Shown: positions 16,335-25,109, counted from the stretch's first letter. The stretch is DNA of 64,000 nucleotides from Gracilimonas sp965227215 (GCA_965227215.1 OZ245729.1:62001-126000), one strand, 5' to 3'. Program-made: numbers and translations. The notes: generated from the letters alone by a model not told the origin.

Positions 16335-17197
16335 TGGGACTCTTTTACATCTTCCTGAGTATTTCCTGTTCGCTGACCATTGCTCAGATTCTGAAACTGG
16401 CCGAAAACCGAGAGCTGAATGTGCTCAAGATTTTGGTGTGTAATTACCTGGCCGGTTTTTTGATCAGTGTGTTCAATTCAGCTGAATTTGATGTTTTTCC
16501 GGATGCCACGCCGGAGCCGGGTATTTGGTTGATAGCACTGTCTGTTCTGCTTGGGATTATCTTCATTGCCAATATGGTGGTTTACAGCCGTTCTATAGAC
16601 AGAGTAGGGATGGGGGTAAGCATTGCGGCTATGCGGATGTCGCTAATCTTTCCGATTGCCGTAAGTCTTTTCGTTTTTGGAGAAGCTATTGGTGGCTTGA
16701 AGTACATCGGTATTATATTGGCATTGGGCTCTTTGTTGCTGATGGTTCCCCGAATCAAAACAAAAAGCATATCCGGTTTCTCAGACGCCTGGCTGCCGGT
16801 ACTGATTTTCGTTATGACCGGCATGGCCGATACCGGACTGAAAGTATATGAGCAAGTGTTTTCAGAGCAGCTCTCGGAAGATCTTTTTGTATCTGGGATT
16901 TTCTTTTGTTCCTTTTTGGTGGGTTTGGGAATCCTGATTAAACGAAAAGAGGTTCATTTTACTTTCACAGAAATCGTGTATGGTATAGCAACCGGAGTGG
17001 TGAATCTCTATTCTTCTATATTCTTGATTTATGCCCTTAAGTTGATGCCGGGGTCTATTGTATTCCCATTGGTAAATGTGAGCCTGGTTGTATTAGGCAC
17101 CCTAATTGGAATCGGAATCTGGAAAGACAAACCCTCGGTTAAGCAATGGTCAGGATTGGCCGTTGCCGTAATTTCAATCATTTTATTGGTAGGATAA
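16334..17197 (+). CDS. EamA/DMT family permease
   Basis: This 287-residue integral membrane protein has ten hydrophobic segments in two repeats, the pattern of EamA drug/metabolite transporters. Recognisable stretches are SRSIDRVGMGVSIAAMRMSLIFPIAVSLFVFGE at the end of repeat one and LKLMPGSIVFPLVNVSLVVLGTLIGIGIWKDKPS at the end of repeat two, both typical EamA turns. The ATG overlaps the stop of the upstream lipoprotein gene by one base (TGATGG context), and its own stop overlaps the pta start. The substrate is unknown; placement between ackA and pta could hint at export of a metabolite or acetate, but that is speculation. Confidence 0.85.
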   Translation: MGLFYIFLSISCSLTIAQILKLAENRELNVLKILVCNYLAGFLISVFNSAEFDVFPDATPEPGIWLIALSVLLGIIFIANMVVYSRSIDRVGMGVSIAAMRMSLIFPIAVSLFVFGEAIGGLKYIGIILALGSLLLMVPRIKTKSISGFSDAWLPVLIFVMTGMADTGLKVYEQVFSEQLSEDLFVSGIFFCSFLVGLGILIKRKEVHFTFTEIVYGIATGVVNLYSSIFLIYALKLMPGSIVFPLVNVSLVVLGTLIGIGIWKDKPSVKQWSGLAVAVISIILLVG

Positions 17198-18147
17198 TGG
17201 ACATTATCGAAGACATACGAAATCGCTCGAAATCAGCTTTAAAAACCATCGTTTTTCCTCGTTCTTCGGATGAACGTGTAATCAAAGCTGCCGAATATCT
17301 TCAGGAACATGAACTCGCTGAACCTATTCTCATCCAAAATGAAGGATCTCGAATTCCAGAAGGATTATCCTTTATAGACCCGGTTTCAGACCAAAAGCTA
17401 AAGCAATATGCTCACTCTTTCTATGAAAGAAGAAAGCATAAAGGTTTAACAGAAGCCGAAGCTATTGATGTGGTGAAAGATCCGCTGTTTTTTGCCGCAG
17501 CAATGATTGCAGCCGGAGATGCTGATGGAGCTGTAGCCGGTTCCGTTTCTACCACCGGGGATGTATTAAGAGCAGCTATTCAAACCATAGGACTCAAACC
17601 CGGTTCCAACGTAGTATCCAGTGTATTCCTGATGAGCTTTGACGATGGACGGGTGTTTACCTACGGTGATTGTGCTGTGGTTCCTTATCCCAATGCAGAA
17701 CAGCTCGCAACCATTGCGATGGATTCAGCCAGAACGCACCAAAAAGTAACAGGTGCCAATCCAAAAGTTTCCATGCTTTCCTTTTCAACCAAGGGGAGTG
17801 CCCGGCACGAACGCATTGATCTTGTACGGCAGGCACTGGAAATCGTAAAATCCCACAACCTCGATTTTCCGGTAGACGGCGAGCTGCAGTTTGACGCTTC
17901 CATCATCCCGGATATCGCTAAACGAAAAGCCCCCGACTCGGAAGTAGCCGGTAAAGCAAATGTCTTCATCTTCCCAAACCTGGATGCCGGAAATATAGCC
18001 TACAAAATCACTGAGCGGCTGGCCGGAGCAACCGCAACCGGTCCCATCATCCAGGGCCTTGCAAAGCCCATGATGGATTTATCCCGCGGATGCTCCTGGG
18101 AAGATATCGTAAACACCGCCTGCGTTTGTAGTTTGATGGGGGAATAA
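17197..18147 (+). CDS. pta: Phosphate acetyltransferase
   Basis: Pta converts acetyl-CoA plus phosphate to acetyl phosphate plus CoA. The 316 residues form the single PTA_PTB domain (short form, without the N-terminal regulatory domain of E. coli Pta). Key stretches are KTIVFPRSSDERVIKAAEYL at the start, AGDADGAVAGSVSTTGDVLRAA, the active-site region with SSVFLMSF and YGDCAVVPYPNAEQLATIA, DGELQFDASIIPDIA, and NVFIFPNLDAGNIAYKI near the end. An upstream in-frame start at 17146 would run back into the EamA gene; the ATG at 17197 overlaps the EamA stop by one base and begins right before the conserved N-terminal helix, so it is preferred. It completes the acetyl-phosphate pathway with ackA. Confidence 0.95.
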   Translation: MDIIEDIRNRSKSALKTIVFPRSSDERVIKAAEYLQEHELAEPILIQNEGSRIPEGLSFIDPVSDQKLKQYAHSFYERRKHKGLTEAEAIDVVKDPLFFAAAMIAAGDADGAVAGSVSTTGDVLRAAIQTIGLKPGSNVVSSVFLMSFDDGRVFTYGDCAVVPYPNAEQLATIAMDSARTHQKVTGANPKVSMLSFSTKGSARHERIDLVRQALEIVKSHNLDFPVDGELQFDASIIPDIAKRKAPDSEVAGKANVFIFPNLDAGNIAYKITERLAGATATGPIIQGLAKPMMDLSRGCSWEDIVNTACVCSLMGE

Positions 18148-18974
18148 ACACTCCGGTCATTCAGAAATGTGTGGCAGGCCCCGAAAAAACGAGCTAGGTC
18201 ATCCTGAGCTAACCTGCGTTGAACCAGGTTTGGTATGTAAAGTGCAAAGGATCTAAGCCAAGAAATGTCTGGTAACCATTACCCGGCAAAGATTCATAAT
18301 TACCGCTCCGAAAAACAATCATGGTAATCCCACAATCCTCCTAATCATGGTTCAAAAATTGGAACCATGATTTACCTGATTATTGGATGGCCATGATTAA
18401 TGCCCACCGAGCCATTGCAAAGGATCGGAGCCACAACAAACTTGGCAATCATTTCATAACATAGGTTCATCGTCCCGATTCTCGGGACTCTGAATGACTC
18501 TATGAGTTTGAACGAACATCTTGGTAATCCTTTACATCAAGCCAATCCTGGTTCAATATTTGAACCTTGATTTAAAGGATGGTTGGATTACCTGGATTAC
18601 AAATAAACCGAGTCATCCTGAGCGCAAGTAAGTAGAAGCAGGTATGAGATGTTTACCGCGAAGGATCTAAGCCAGAAAATGTTTAGTAACCATTTCGTGG
18701 CTAAGATTCTTCGCTATAGCTCTGAATGACTAAGAAGTGGAGATACCCGAACGGCTTTATGCTCTTCACTTACCAAAGCCTGGTCCACATTTTCTTACAT
18801 CTTCAAACCTATTCATTCAATAGAGATTCTCAATCATTTCAGATTTAGTTAAGAAAGGGAGATTTCGTATATTTGTACTCAATCTAAATAGGCCTGCAAA
18901 ACAGCGAACTTAAAGCAACGAAAGGTTGTTTTTCAGGCGGAATCAAGAAGTAAAATTTTAAGACCATATAACTA
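18148..18974. repeat. Repeat-rich intergenic region between pta and sufB
   Basis: No gene is visible in these 827 bases. Two related elements start GTCATCCTGAG at 18198 and 18612 and share internal AAGGATCTAAGCCA and a GTAACCATT tract. The second is complete to a CTCTGAATGAC end at 18730, an imperfect inverted match to its own start. Between them lie two palindromic elements: 18343-18372, with perfect 11-base arms (AATCATGGTTC / GAACCATGATT), and 18544-18572, with near-perfect arms. The second is embedded in a larger imperfect palindrome whose outer arms are GGTAATCC and GGATTACC. A seven-base-arm hairpin GTCCCGA/TCGGGAC lies near 18474-18490. These look like dispersed REP- or MITE-like repeats; the last 100 bases hold the sufB promoter. 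Confidence 0.75.
18868..18875 (+). promoter_or_regulatory. Candidate promoter of the suf operon
   Basis: TATATTTG matches the Bacteroidota -7 consensus TAnnTTTG. TTTAG, a near match to the TTTG -33 element, lies 20 bases upstream at 18844-18848. Transcription would start near 18882, giving a leader of about 90 bases before the sufB ATG at 18975. Confidence 0.5.
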
Positions 18975-20417
18975 ATGAGCGAAACGCAAGCGTTAGAGTC
19001 AATGATTGGGGAAGAGTACAAATATGGCTTTTCCACCGATGTTGAATACGAAGATTTTCCCAAGGGACTGAATGAAGACATCATCCGTGAACTTTCTGCT
19101 CGTAAAGAAGAGCCGGAGTGGATGCTTGAGTTCCGTTTGAAGGCTTATCGGGCATGGACTGAAATGGAAGAACCGGATTGGTTCAACGCTGAGTATGAAA
19201 AGCCAAAATTTGATGAACTTCAATATTACTCAGCCCCAAAGAATAAACCCAAACTCGACAGTCTGGATGAAGTAGATCCAAAAATCCGCGAGACATATGA
19301 TAAGTTGGGTATTCCACTGGAAGAGCAGAAGATGCTATCCGGTGTAGCTGTAGATGCGGTTTTTGACAGTGTATCTATCTTCACCACCTTCAAGGAAAAG
19401 CTTGCTGAAGCCGGCGTGATTTTCTGCTCCATTTCAGAAGCGGTTAAAAATCACCCCGAATTGGTTAAGAAGTACATGGGGTCGGTTGTACCCGCCCGTG
19501 ATAACTTCTATGCCGCTCTAAACTCCGCTGTTTTTTCAGACGGGTCATTCTGCTATGTGCCGAAGGATACCGTCTGTCCAATGGAGCTTTCTACCTATTT
19601 CCGGATCAACAACATGAATTCCGGTCAGTTTGAGCGTACGCTTATCATCGCTGAAGACAATTCGCATGTAAGTTACCTTGAAGGTTGTACAGCTCCTATG
19701 TATGACGAGCACCAGCTGCACGCTGCCGTTGTTGAATTGGTAGCTATGGACAACGCCGAGATTAAATATTCCACCATTCAGAACTGGTACGCCGGTGATG
19801 AAGAGGGGAAAGGCGGTATCTATAACTTTGTAACCAAGCGTGGTGCCTGCCGCGGTAAAAACTCCAAGATTTCCTGGACACAGCTGGAAACCGGTTCAGC
19901 CGTAACGCTGAAATACCCAAGTGTAATTCTTCAGGGAGATAACTCCATTGGTGAGTTTTACTCCGTGGCCGTGACCAACAAACGTCAACAGGCAGATACC
20001 GGCACCAAGATGATTCACATCGGTAAAAACACCAAGAGTACCATTATATCGAAAGGTATTTCTGCCGGTAATTCACAGAACAGTTACCGTGGAGAGGTTA
20101 AAATCTCGAAGAAAGCGGATGGAGCCCGTAATTACTCGGTTTGTGACTCGATGTTGATCGGGCAGACTTGTGGAGCACATACGTTCCCATATATATCTTC
20201 TCAGAACCCGACCGCTAGTGTGGAGCACGAAGCTTCGACTTCAAGAGTAGGGGAAGAACAGATTTTTTACCTGATGCAGCGAGGAATCAGTGAGCAGGAC
20301 GCCATTTCCATGATCATTAATGGATTTGTGAAAGAAGTACTGAAAGAACTGCCCCTTGAATTTGCAACCGAAGCCAATGCTTTACTGGATGTGAAGCTGG
20401 AAGGTAGTGTAGGGTAA
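18975..20417 (+). CDS. sufB: Fe-S cluster assembly scaffold subunit SufB
   Basis: SufB forms the SufBC2D scaffold on which Fe-S clusters are built. The 480-residue length and motifs fit: EYKYGFSTDVEYEDFPKGLNEDIIRELSARK at the N-terminus (in pieces), PEWMLEFRLKAYRAW, SVVPARDNFYAALNSAVFSDGSFCYVPKD, SYLEGCTAP, FVTKRGACRGKNSKISWTQLETGSA, and near the end SQNPTASVEHEASTSRVGEEQIFYLMQRGI, the conserved C-terminal region that contacts SufD and SufC. It is the first gene of a seven-gene suf cluster and has a Bacteroidota-type promoter motif about 100 bases upstream. A 155-base repeat-bearing gap separates it from sufC. Confidence 0.97.
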   Translation: MSETQALESMIGEEYKYGFSTDVEYEDFPKGLNEDIIRELSARKEEPEWMLEFRLKAYRAWTEMEEPDWFNAEYEKPKFDELQYYSAPKNKPKLDSLDEVDPKIRETYDKLGIPLEEQKMLSGVAVDAVFDSVSIFTTFKEKLAEAGVIFCSISEAVKNHPELVKKYMGSVVPARDNFYAALNSAVFSDGSFCYVPKDTVCPMELSTYFRINNMNSGQFERTLIIAEDNSHVSYLEGCTAPMYDEHQLHAAVVELVAMDNAEIKYSTIQNWYAGDEEGKGGIYNFVTKRGACRGKNSKISWTQLETGSAVTLKYPSVILQGDNSIGEFYSVAVTNKRQQADTGTKMIHIGKNTKSTIISKGISAGNSQNSYRGEVKISKKADGARNYSVCDSMLIGQTCGAHTFPYISSQNPTASVEHEASTSRVGEEQIFYLMQRGISEQDAISMIINGFVKEVLKELPLEFATEANALLDVKLEGSVG

Positions 20418-20427
20418 GTAATTTTAA

Positions 20428-20522
20428 ATGTTGAATGTCGCAATGTTAAATGGCTAAGAATTCCCATTTAACATTTAAAACTGAGCATTCAACATTGGTG
20501 ACAGCGCAGAGCGTCATCACCA
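20428..20522. repeat. Double palindrome between sufB and sufC
   Basis: AATGTTAAATGG (20442-20453) pairs perfectly with CCATTTAACATT (20464-20475). Outside it, ATGTTGAATG (20428-20437) pairs perfectly with CATTCAACAT (20486-20495), giving a large interrupted hairpin. It is followed by CGCAGAGCGTCATCACCAG, a motif repeated with two changes near 22735 between sufD and sufS. Confidence 0.75.
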
Positions 20523-20572
20523 GTTGTTAGCAGATAAAAGAACTTAAATCAAAAAAAGAAAAGAACGATAAC

Positions 20573-21346
20573 GTGTTAGAGATCAAAAATTTACATGCCT
20601 CAGTAGAAGGCGAAGAAGAACAGATTCTGAAGGGTGTGAACCTGAAGATTAACAAAGGTGAAATTCATGCCATCATGGGACCGAACGGTAGCGGGAAAAG
20701 TACGCTGGCCAAAGTGGTTTCCGGTCACCCCGAGTATGAAGTAACCGAAGGTGAAATCCTTTTTGAAGGAGAAGACATCACCGAGATGGATGCCGATGAA
20801 CGCGCTCACCTTGGGCTGTTTTTGGCATTTCAGTATCCGGTAGAAGTTCCGGGAATCACCAATAAAACCCTTCTTCGTGAATCGTATAACACTATTGCCC
20901 GCGAAAACGGCCGTGAAGAACTTGACCCGATTGAGTTTGATGATTATCTGAAAAGCCGTCTCGAAGTCATCGATATGAAAGATGAGTTTCTCGAGCGAAG
21001 CATTAACACCGGATTTTCTGGTGGTGAGAAGAAGAAGAATGAGGTATTCCAGATGGCCGTTCTGAATCCCAAGCTGGCTTTCATGGATGAAACCGATTCA
21101 GGCCTCGATATTGATGCCCTGAAGATTGTATCGGATGGTATCAACAAGATATCCGGGCCGGAAAATGGAATTGTTCTGATTACACACTATCAGCGACTGC
21201 TGAATTACATCACTCCTGATTACGTGCATGTGATGATGGGCGGTAAGATTGCGAAATCAGGAGATAAAAACCTGGCACTTGATCTTGAAGAACAAGGTTA
21301 CGACTGGTTAGAAAAAGAATTTTCCCTAAACGGAGAGGCTCAGTAA
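20573..21346 (+). CDS. sufC: Fe-S cluster assembly ATPase SufC
   Basis: SufC is the ABC-type ATPase of the SufBC2D complex. This 257-residue protein shows Walker A GPNGSGKST, a Q-loop FLAFQYPVEVPG, the unusual SufC signature SGGEKKKNEVFQM, Walker B LAFMDETDSGLD and the H-switch ITHYQRLL. The start is a GTG at 20573; no upstream in-frame alternative fits, and the family N-terminus LEIKNLHASVEG follows at once. No clear Shine-Dalgarno sequence precedes it. Its stop overlaps the sufD ATG by one base (TAATG). Confidence 0.97.
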   Translation: MLEIKNLHASVEGEEEQILKGVNLKINKGEIHAIMGPNGSGKSTLAKVVSGHPEYEVTEGEILFEGEDITEMDADERAHLGLFLAFQYPVEVPGITNKTLLRESYNTIARENGREELDPIEFDDYLKSRLEVIDMKDEFLERSINTGFSGGEKKKNEVFQMAVLNPKLAFMDETDSGLDIDALKIVSDGINKISGPENGIVLITHYQRLLNYITPDYVHVMMGGKIAKSGDKNLALDLEEQGYDWLEKEFSLNGEAQ

Positions 21347-22683
21347 TGAGTGTAGCAGTAAAAGAAAAAGAAACCATTTTAGACTTTCTGGACGGCAATT
21401 TTGAAACGGTATCCAATGTTTCAGCTATTGCCGGATTGAATGAGAAGGGAGCTGGGAATATTTCTGAATTCCCATTTCCAACCAAGAAGGACGAAGACTG
21501 GCGATTCACCGATCTGAAATCAATCAGCCGAAGCCATTTTGTGCCGGTATCAGAAGCCGGAGCTGTATCACCCGGAGATATCAGTGAATACTATCTGCCG
21601 GAAGCAACAAACAGCCGGTTGGTTTTTGTGAACGGTGAATTTGACGCCGACCTGTCTTCCACCTCGGATATTCCTGAGAATGTAATTGTAGGAACGCTGG
21701 CAGAAAACGGTGACTCTGAAATCATTGAAAAACATTTAGGTGCTTACACCAATTATGATGAAGATCAGGATGTTTTTGCAGCCCTGAATGACGCCAACTT
21801 CAAAGATGGTGGTTTCATTTATGTACCTAAGGAAACGAAAGTAGAAGCTCCGATTCATATCCTGAATGTATTTACAGACGCCGAGAAAGCATTTTATGCT
21901 ACTCCGCGAGTTTTGTTTGTTGGTGAAGCTTACTCAAAAGCAACGATCGTAGAAGAGCATGTGGCTCTGGTTCAGAATGAATATCTGAATGTTACGGTGA
22001 ATGAATTTAAGCTGTTTGAAGGAGCGCATGTTCACCATGCACGTATTCAGCGTGATAGTAAGAAGGCGAACCACATTTCACGCCCGATTGCTCATCTGGA
22101 TAAGTATGCAGAATATCATTCATATACTATTTGCCTAGGTGCAAAGCTATTCAGAAACGATCCGCGTGTTGTTCAGAATGATGAAGAAGTAGATTTCACT
22201 ATCGATGGCCTGGTACTGATTGATGGCGAGCAAATTGCCGATACACATTCAGCCATTGATCACCGTCATTGGCATGCGAAAAGTCACCAGCTGCATAAAG
22301 TAGTGGTGAACGACAAAGCGCATTCTATCTTTAACGGTAAGATTTTTGTGCGGGAAGATTCCCAGAAAATTGACTCGTTCCAGGAAAACCGAAACCTGTT
22401 GTTATCTGTGGATGGTACGGTTCACACCAAACCTCAGCTGGAAATCTTTTCTGATGATGTGCTGTGTTCTCACGGTGCAACTATTGGTCACCTGAACGAA
22501 GACGAGGTATTTTACCTGCACAGCCGTGGGTTAACCAAGAAGAAGGCCCGCGAATTACTGGTTTACGCTTTTACCCTCGAAAGTATCGAGAATATGGAAG
22601 TGGAATCGGTGCATAAATTATTATTAGATGAAGTAGTCAAATTCACCAGCCGCGACGAAGAATTCGTATCGGTAGGTGAGTAA
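21346..22683 (+). CDS. sufD: Fe-S cluster assembly protein SufD
   Basis: SufD pairs with SufB in the SufBC2D scaffold and is needed for iron acquisition. The protein has 445 residues with an N-terminal helical region (FPFPTKKDEDWRFTDLKSISR) and the SufBD beta-helix core: FKDGGFIYVPKETKVEAPIHI, DTHSAIDHRHWHAKSHQLHK, HSIFNGKIFVREDSQKIDSFQENRNLLLS in pieces, and the conserved EIFSDDVLCSHGATIG containing the catalytic-site His. The C-terminal YLHSRGLTKKKARELLVYAF is also typical. It is translationally coupled to sufC, and a 172-base repeat-bearing gap follows before sufS. Confidence 0.96.
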   Translation: MSVAVKEKETILDFLDGNFETVSNVSAIAGLNEKGAGNISEFPFPTKKDEDWRFTDLKSISRSHFVPVSEAGAVSPGDISEYYLPEATNSRLVFVNGEFDADLSSTSDIPENVIVGTLAENGDSEIIEKHLGAYTNYDEDQDVFAALNDANFKDGGFIYVPKETKVEAPIHILNVFTDAEKAFYATPRVLFVGEAYSKATIVEEHVALVQNEYLNVTVNEFKLFEGAHVHHARIQRDSKKANHISRPIAHLDKYAEYHSYTICLGAKLFRNDPRVVQNDEEVDFTIDGLVLIDGEQIADTHSAIDHRHWHAKSHQLHKVVVNDKAHSIFNGKIFVREDSQKIDSFQENRNLLLSVDGTVHTKPQLEIFSDDVLCSHGATIGHLNEDEVFYLHSRGLTKKKARELLVYAFTLESIENMEVESVHKLLLDEVVKFTSRDEEFVSVGE

Positions 22684-22696
22684 TTATTACACAAAT

Positions 22697-22840
22697 CGCT
22701 CCGATGCTCGGCGTCGGAGCGTAATTGATGACGACGCAGAGCATCGTCACCAGCAATAAAGTCATCCTGATCCCGAGATTCGGGAGAAGGGTCTTCACAT
22801 GTAAGACTCTTGAAGATTCTTCGCTATTACTCAGCATGAC
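22697..22840. repeat. Hairpin and GTCATCCTGA-type element between sufD and sufS
   Basis: CGCTCCGA (22697-22704) pairs perfectly with TCGGAGCG (22714-22721). A CGCAGAGCATCGTCACCAG motif follows, shared with the sufB-sufC gap. From 22761 to 22840 runs an 80-base element bounded by GTCATCCTGA and TCAGCATGAC (inverted, nine of ten), with an internal TCCCGA/TCGGGA hairpin. It is the same family as the repeats near 18198 and 18612. Confidence 0.7.
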
Positions 22841-22855
22841 AATCATAAAAACACT

Positions 22856-24106
22856 ATGGCAGAAGCACTGAAACAAGATATCACCACATTAGATGCGAAT
22901 TGGGAAGCCATACGTAACCAGTTTCCTGTACTTAAGCGGGAAATTAAGGGCAATCCCTTAGTATATCTTGATAATGGTGCGTCCAGCCAAATGCCGCAGC
23001 GTGTGATTGATCGCATCAACGACTATCATTCCAACGAACATGCAAATGTGCATCGTGGAATTCACACGTTGAGTCAGGAGGGAACTGATGTATATGAAGC
23101 TGCCCGCACTAAAGTCAAAGACTTTATTAATGCCCGGCATCTGGAAGAGGTGATCTACACGACCGGAACCACTGACTCCATCAATCTGGTGGCCAACAGC
23201 TATGGGCGGAAACATTTCAGGGAGGGAGACGAAATCATCCTTTCTGCAATGGAACATCACGCCAATATTGTGCCCTGGCAAATGGTAGCTGAAGAAACCG
23301 GGGCTTCGATCAAGGTCATTCCAATGAATGATCGTGGTGAGTTGGTAATGGAAGAATTTCACAAACTGCTTTCTGATCGTACAAAAATGGTTGCGGTGCT
23401 TCATGTCTCCAATGCTTTGGGAACGGTTAATCCGGTGGAGGAGATCATTGAAGCAGCTCACACCAAAGATATTCCTGTTTTGATTGACGGAGCACAAGCC
23501 GTTCCTCACGCCGTGGTTGATGTTCAGCAACTGGATGTTGACTTCTATGCTTTTTCAGCTCATAAGATGTGCGGTCCAACCGGATTTGGCATTTTGTATG
23601 GAAAGAAAGAATTGCTGGAAGCCATGCCTCCTTATCGAGGTGGCGGCGATATGATTGACAAGGTAACATTTGAGAAAACTACCTGGAATGACCTTCCACA
23701 TAAGTTTGAGGCCGGAACTCCGCCTATTGCAGCCGGGGTAGGTTTTGCTGAAACCATTGATTTCCTCAACGAAATCGGGATGGAGAATATAGCCGTACGG
23801 GAAAAAGAATTGCTGGATTACGCCACTGATGAACTAAGTAAGATCGATGGACTTGAAATCGTCGGTACAGCGAAGAATAAGGCGTCTGTGATTTCGTTTT
23901 TACTGGAGGGTATTCACCCCACCGATGCCGGTACTATTCTGGATCAAAAAGGAATTGCCGTACGAACCGGACATCATTGCGCACAGCCTATTATGGATCA
24001 TTTCAATATTCCGGGCACTGCACGGGCTTCTATTTCCTTCTACAATAATAAAGAGGATATTGACCGCTTAGCAGAAGGAATCAAATACGTAAAAGAATTT
24101 TTCTAA
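22856..24106 (+). CDS. sufS: Cysteine desulfurase SufS
   Basis: SufS is the group II, PLP-dependent cysteine desulfurase that supplies sulfur to the Suf scaffold. The 416 residues include YLDNGASSQMPQRVIDRIN, HANVHRGIHTLSQ, YTTGTTDSINLVA, SAMEHHANIVPWQ, the PLP lysine in FYAFSAHKMCGPTGFGILYG, PPYRGGGDMI, FEAGTPPIA, and the catalytic cysteine in RTGHHCAQP. The short active-site loop around that Cys is the SufS rather than the IscS type. It lies 172 bases after sufD, and nfu follows after 18 bases. No SufE or SufU sulfur acceptor is visible in this cluster. Confidence 0.96.
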   Translation: MAEALKQDITTLDANWEAIRNQFPVLKREIKGNPLVYLDNGASSQMPQRVIDRINDYHSNEHANVHRGIHTLSQEGTDVYEAARTKVKDFINARHLEEVIYTTGTTDSINLVANSYGRKHFREGDEIILSAMEHHANIVPWQMVAEETGASIKVIPMNDRGELVMEEFHKLLSDRTKMVAVLHVSNALGTVNPVEEIIEAAHTKDIPVLIDGAQAVPHAVVDVQQLDVDFYAFSAHKMCGPTGFGILYGKKELLEAMPPYRGGGDMIDKVTFEKTTWNDLPHKFEAGTPPIAAGVGFAETIDFLNEIGMENIAVREKELLDYATDELSKIDGLEIVGTAKNKASVISFLLEGIHPTDAGTILDQKGIAVRTGHHCAQPIMDHFNIPGTARASISFYNNKEDIDRLAEGIKYVKEFF

Positions 24107-24124
24107 AAACAAACGAGAATCGAG

Positions 24125-24676
24125 ATGGCAAAAATTAAAGAAATAGAACGCACACCAAATCCTGATGCCATGCGCTTTGTATTGGCTGAACCGCTGACCA
24201 ACGGCACCACCCGTTCGTTTGAGAATGCGGCCGAAGCTGAAGGCGATGAACTGGCATCGGCACTGTTTGCAATCGATAATGTGATCAATGTGTACTATGT
24301 AGATAAGTACATTACTGTTACTCAGGACGGAAAAGCAGTTTGGTCAGAATTGCTTCGTAAACTGGCGCCGCCGATACGAGAAGCCGAGCCAGATAATTAC
24401 GAAGAAGATGATTCTGAAGTTCATGTAAGTAAAGAAGCACAGGAATCTGATGATCCTCGTCTGCAGGAAATCAACCGTATGCTGGATGAACAAGTACGTC
24501 CTTATTTGCTTGCTGATGGAGGCGGACTTAAAGTACTGGGTCTCGAATCTAACCGTCTGAAAGTACATTATCAGGGAGCTTGCGGAACCTGTCCAACCGC
24601 TACAACCGGAACTTTGTATGCTATTGAAAGCATGGTGAAGCGCATTGATCCGGAAATTCAAGTTGTTTCAGTCTAA
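24125..24676 (+). CDS. Nfu-type Fe-S cluster carrier (NfuN + NifU C-terminal domains)
   Basis: This 183-residue Fe-S carrier has two parts. Residues 1-85 form a Nfu N-terminal scaffold-like domain (TPNPDAMRFVLAEPL, VYYVDKYITVTQDG). Residues 105-183 form the NifU-like C-terminal domain with the cluster-binding CGTC in YQGACGTCPTATTGTLYAIE. An acidic linker joins them. The order N-terminal Nfu_N followed by NifU is that of eukaryotic-type NFU1 and many bacterial Nfu proteins. It is positioned between sufS and the A-type carrier in the suf cluster, consistent with delivery of assembled [4Fe-4S] clusters to target enzymes. Confidence 0.92.
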   Translation: MAKIKEIERTPNPDAMRFVLAEPLTNGTTRSFENAAEAEGDELASALFAIDNVINVYYVDKYITVTQDGKAVWSELLRKLAPPIREAEPDNYEEDDSEVHVSKEAQESDDPRLQEINRMLDEQVRPYLLADGGGLKVLGLESNRLKVHYQGACGTCPTATTGTLYAIESMVKRIDPEIQVVSV

Positions 24677-24693
24677 AAAAGGGAAGCAGTATC

Positions 24694-25032
24694 ATGGAAG
24701 AACTTTCCATTACAGATCGCGCTACTGAACGGATTAATTTGATCCGTAAAGAGCAAAATGTACCTGACGACGCTTTCCTGCGTGTTGGAGTTGTGAGCGG
24801 AGGCTGCTCAGGATTAACTTATGATCTTGAATTCAACTCCGATGTACAGCCGGAAGAAAACGATAAGATCTTTGATGTTGACGGACTGAAGGTATTGGTC
24901 GACATGCGCAGTTTTCTATACCTGGCGGGAACCGAACTGGATTACACCGAAGGGCTTGATGGTCAGGGGTTTCACTTTAAGAACCCTAATGCAACCCGTA
25001 CTTGCTCCTGCGGAGAGTCTTTCTCTATATAA
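24694..25032 (+). CDS. A-type Fe-S carrier (HesB/IscA/SufA family)
   Basis: This 112-residue A-type carrier has the three conserved cluster-ligating cysteines: Cys38 in VVSGGCSGLTYDLEF, and Cys104 and Cys106 in RTCSCGESFSI. A clear AAAGGGAAG-like ribosome site precedes the ATG. It is the sixth gene of the suf cluster, 17 bases after nfu. It could be named sufA from context, but A-type proteins are hard to assign beyond family by sequence alone. It is expected to accept clusters from SufBCD and pass them to apoproteins. Confidence 0.93.
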   Translation: MEELSITDRATERINLIRKEQNVPDDAFLRVGVVSGGCSGLTYDLEFNSDVQPEENDKIFDVDGLKVLVDMRSFLYLAGTELDYTEGLDGQGFHFKNPNATRTCSCGESFSI

Positions 25033-25044
25033 TTTTAAATGTTT

Positions 25045-25090
25045 AATGCTAAATGTTAAATGACTCTACAAGCATTTAACATTTAGCATT
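25045..25090. repeat. Perfect 18-base-stem palindrome between the A-type carrier and DUF2480 genes
   Basis: The 18 bases at 25045-25062 (starting AATGCTAAATG) are the exact reverse complement of 25073-25090 (ending TTTAGCATT), with a 10-base loop. The unit AATGTTAAATG recurs from the sufB-sufC gap. No T-tract follows, so it is a repeat hairpin, or an mRNA-stability element, more than a terminator. Confidence 0.8.
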
Positions 25091-25109
25091 TAAAATTCAA
25101 CATTCCCAC

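Noticed and set aside
22958..23530. Long antisense open frame (190 codons) inside sufS
   Set aside because: It is an out-of-frame shadow of a highly conserved gene; the translation is rich in His and hydrophobics with no family resemblance.
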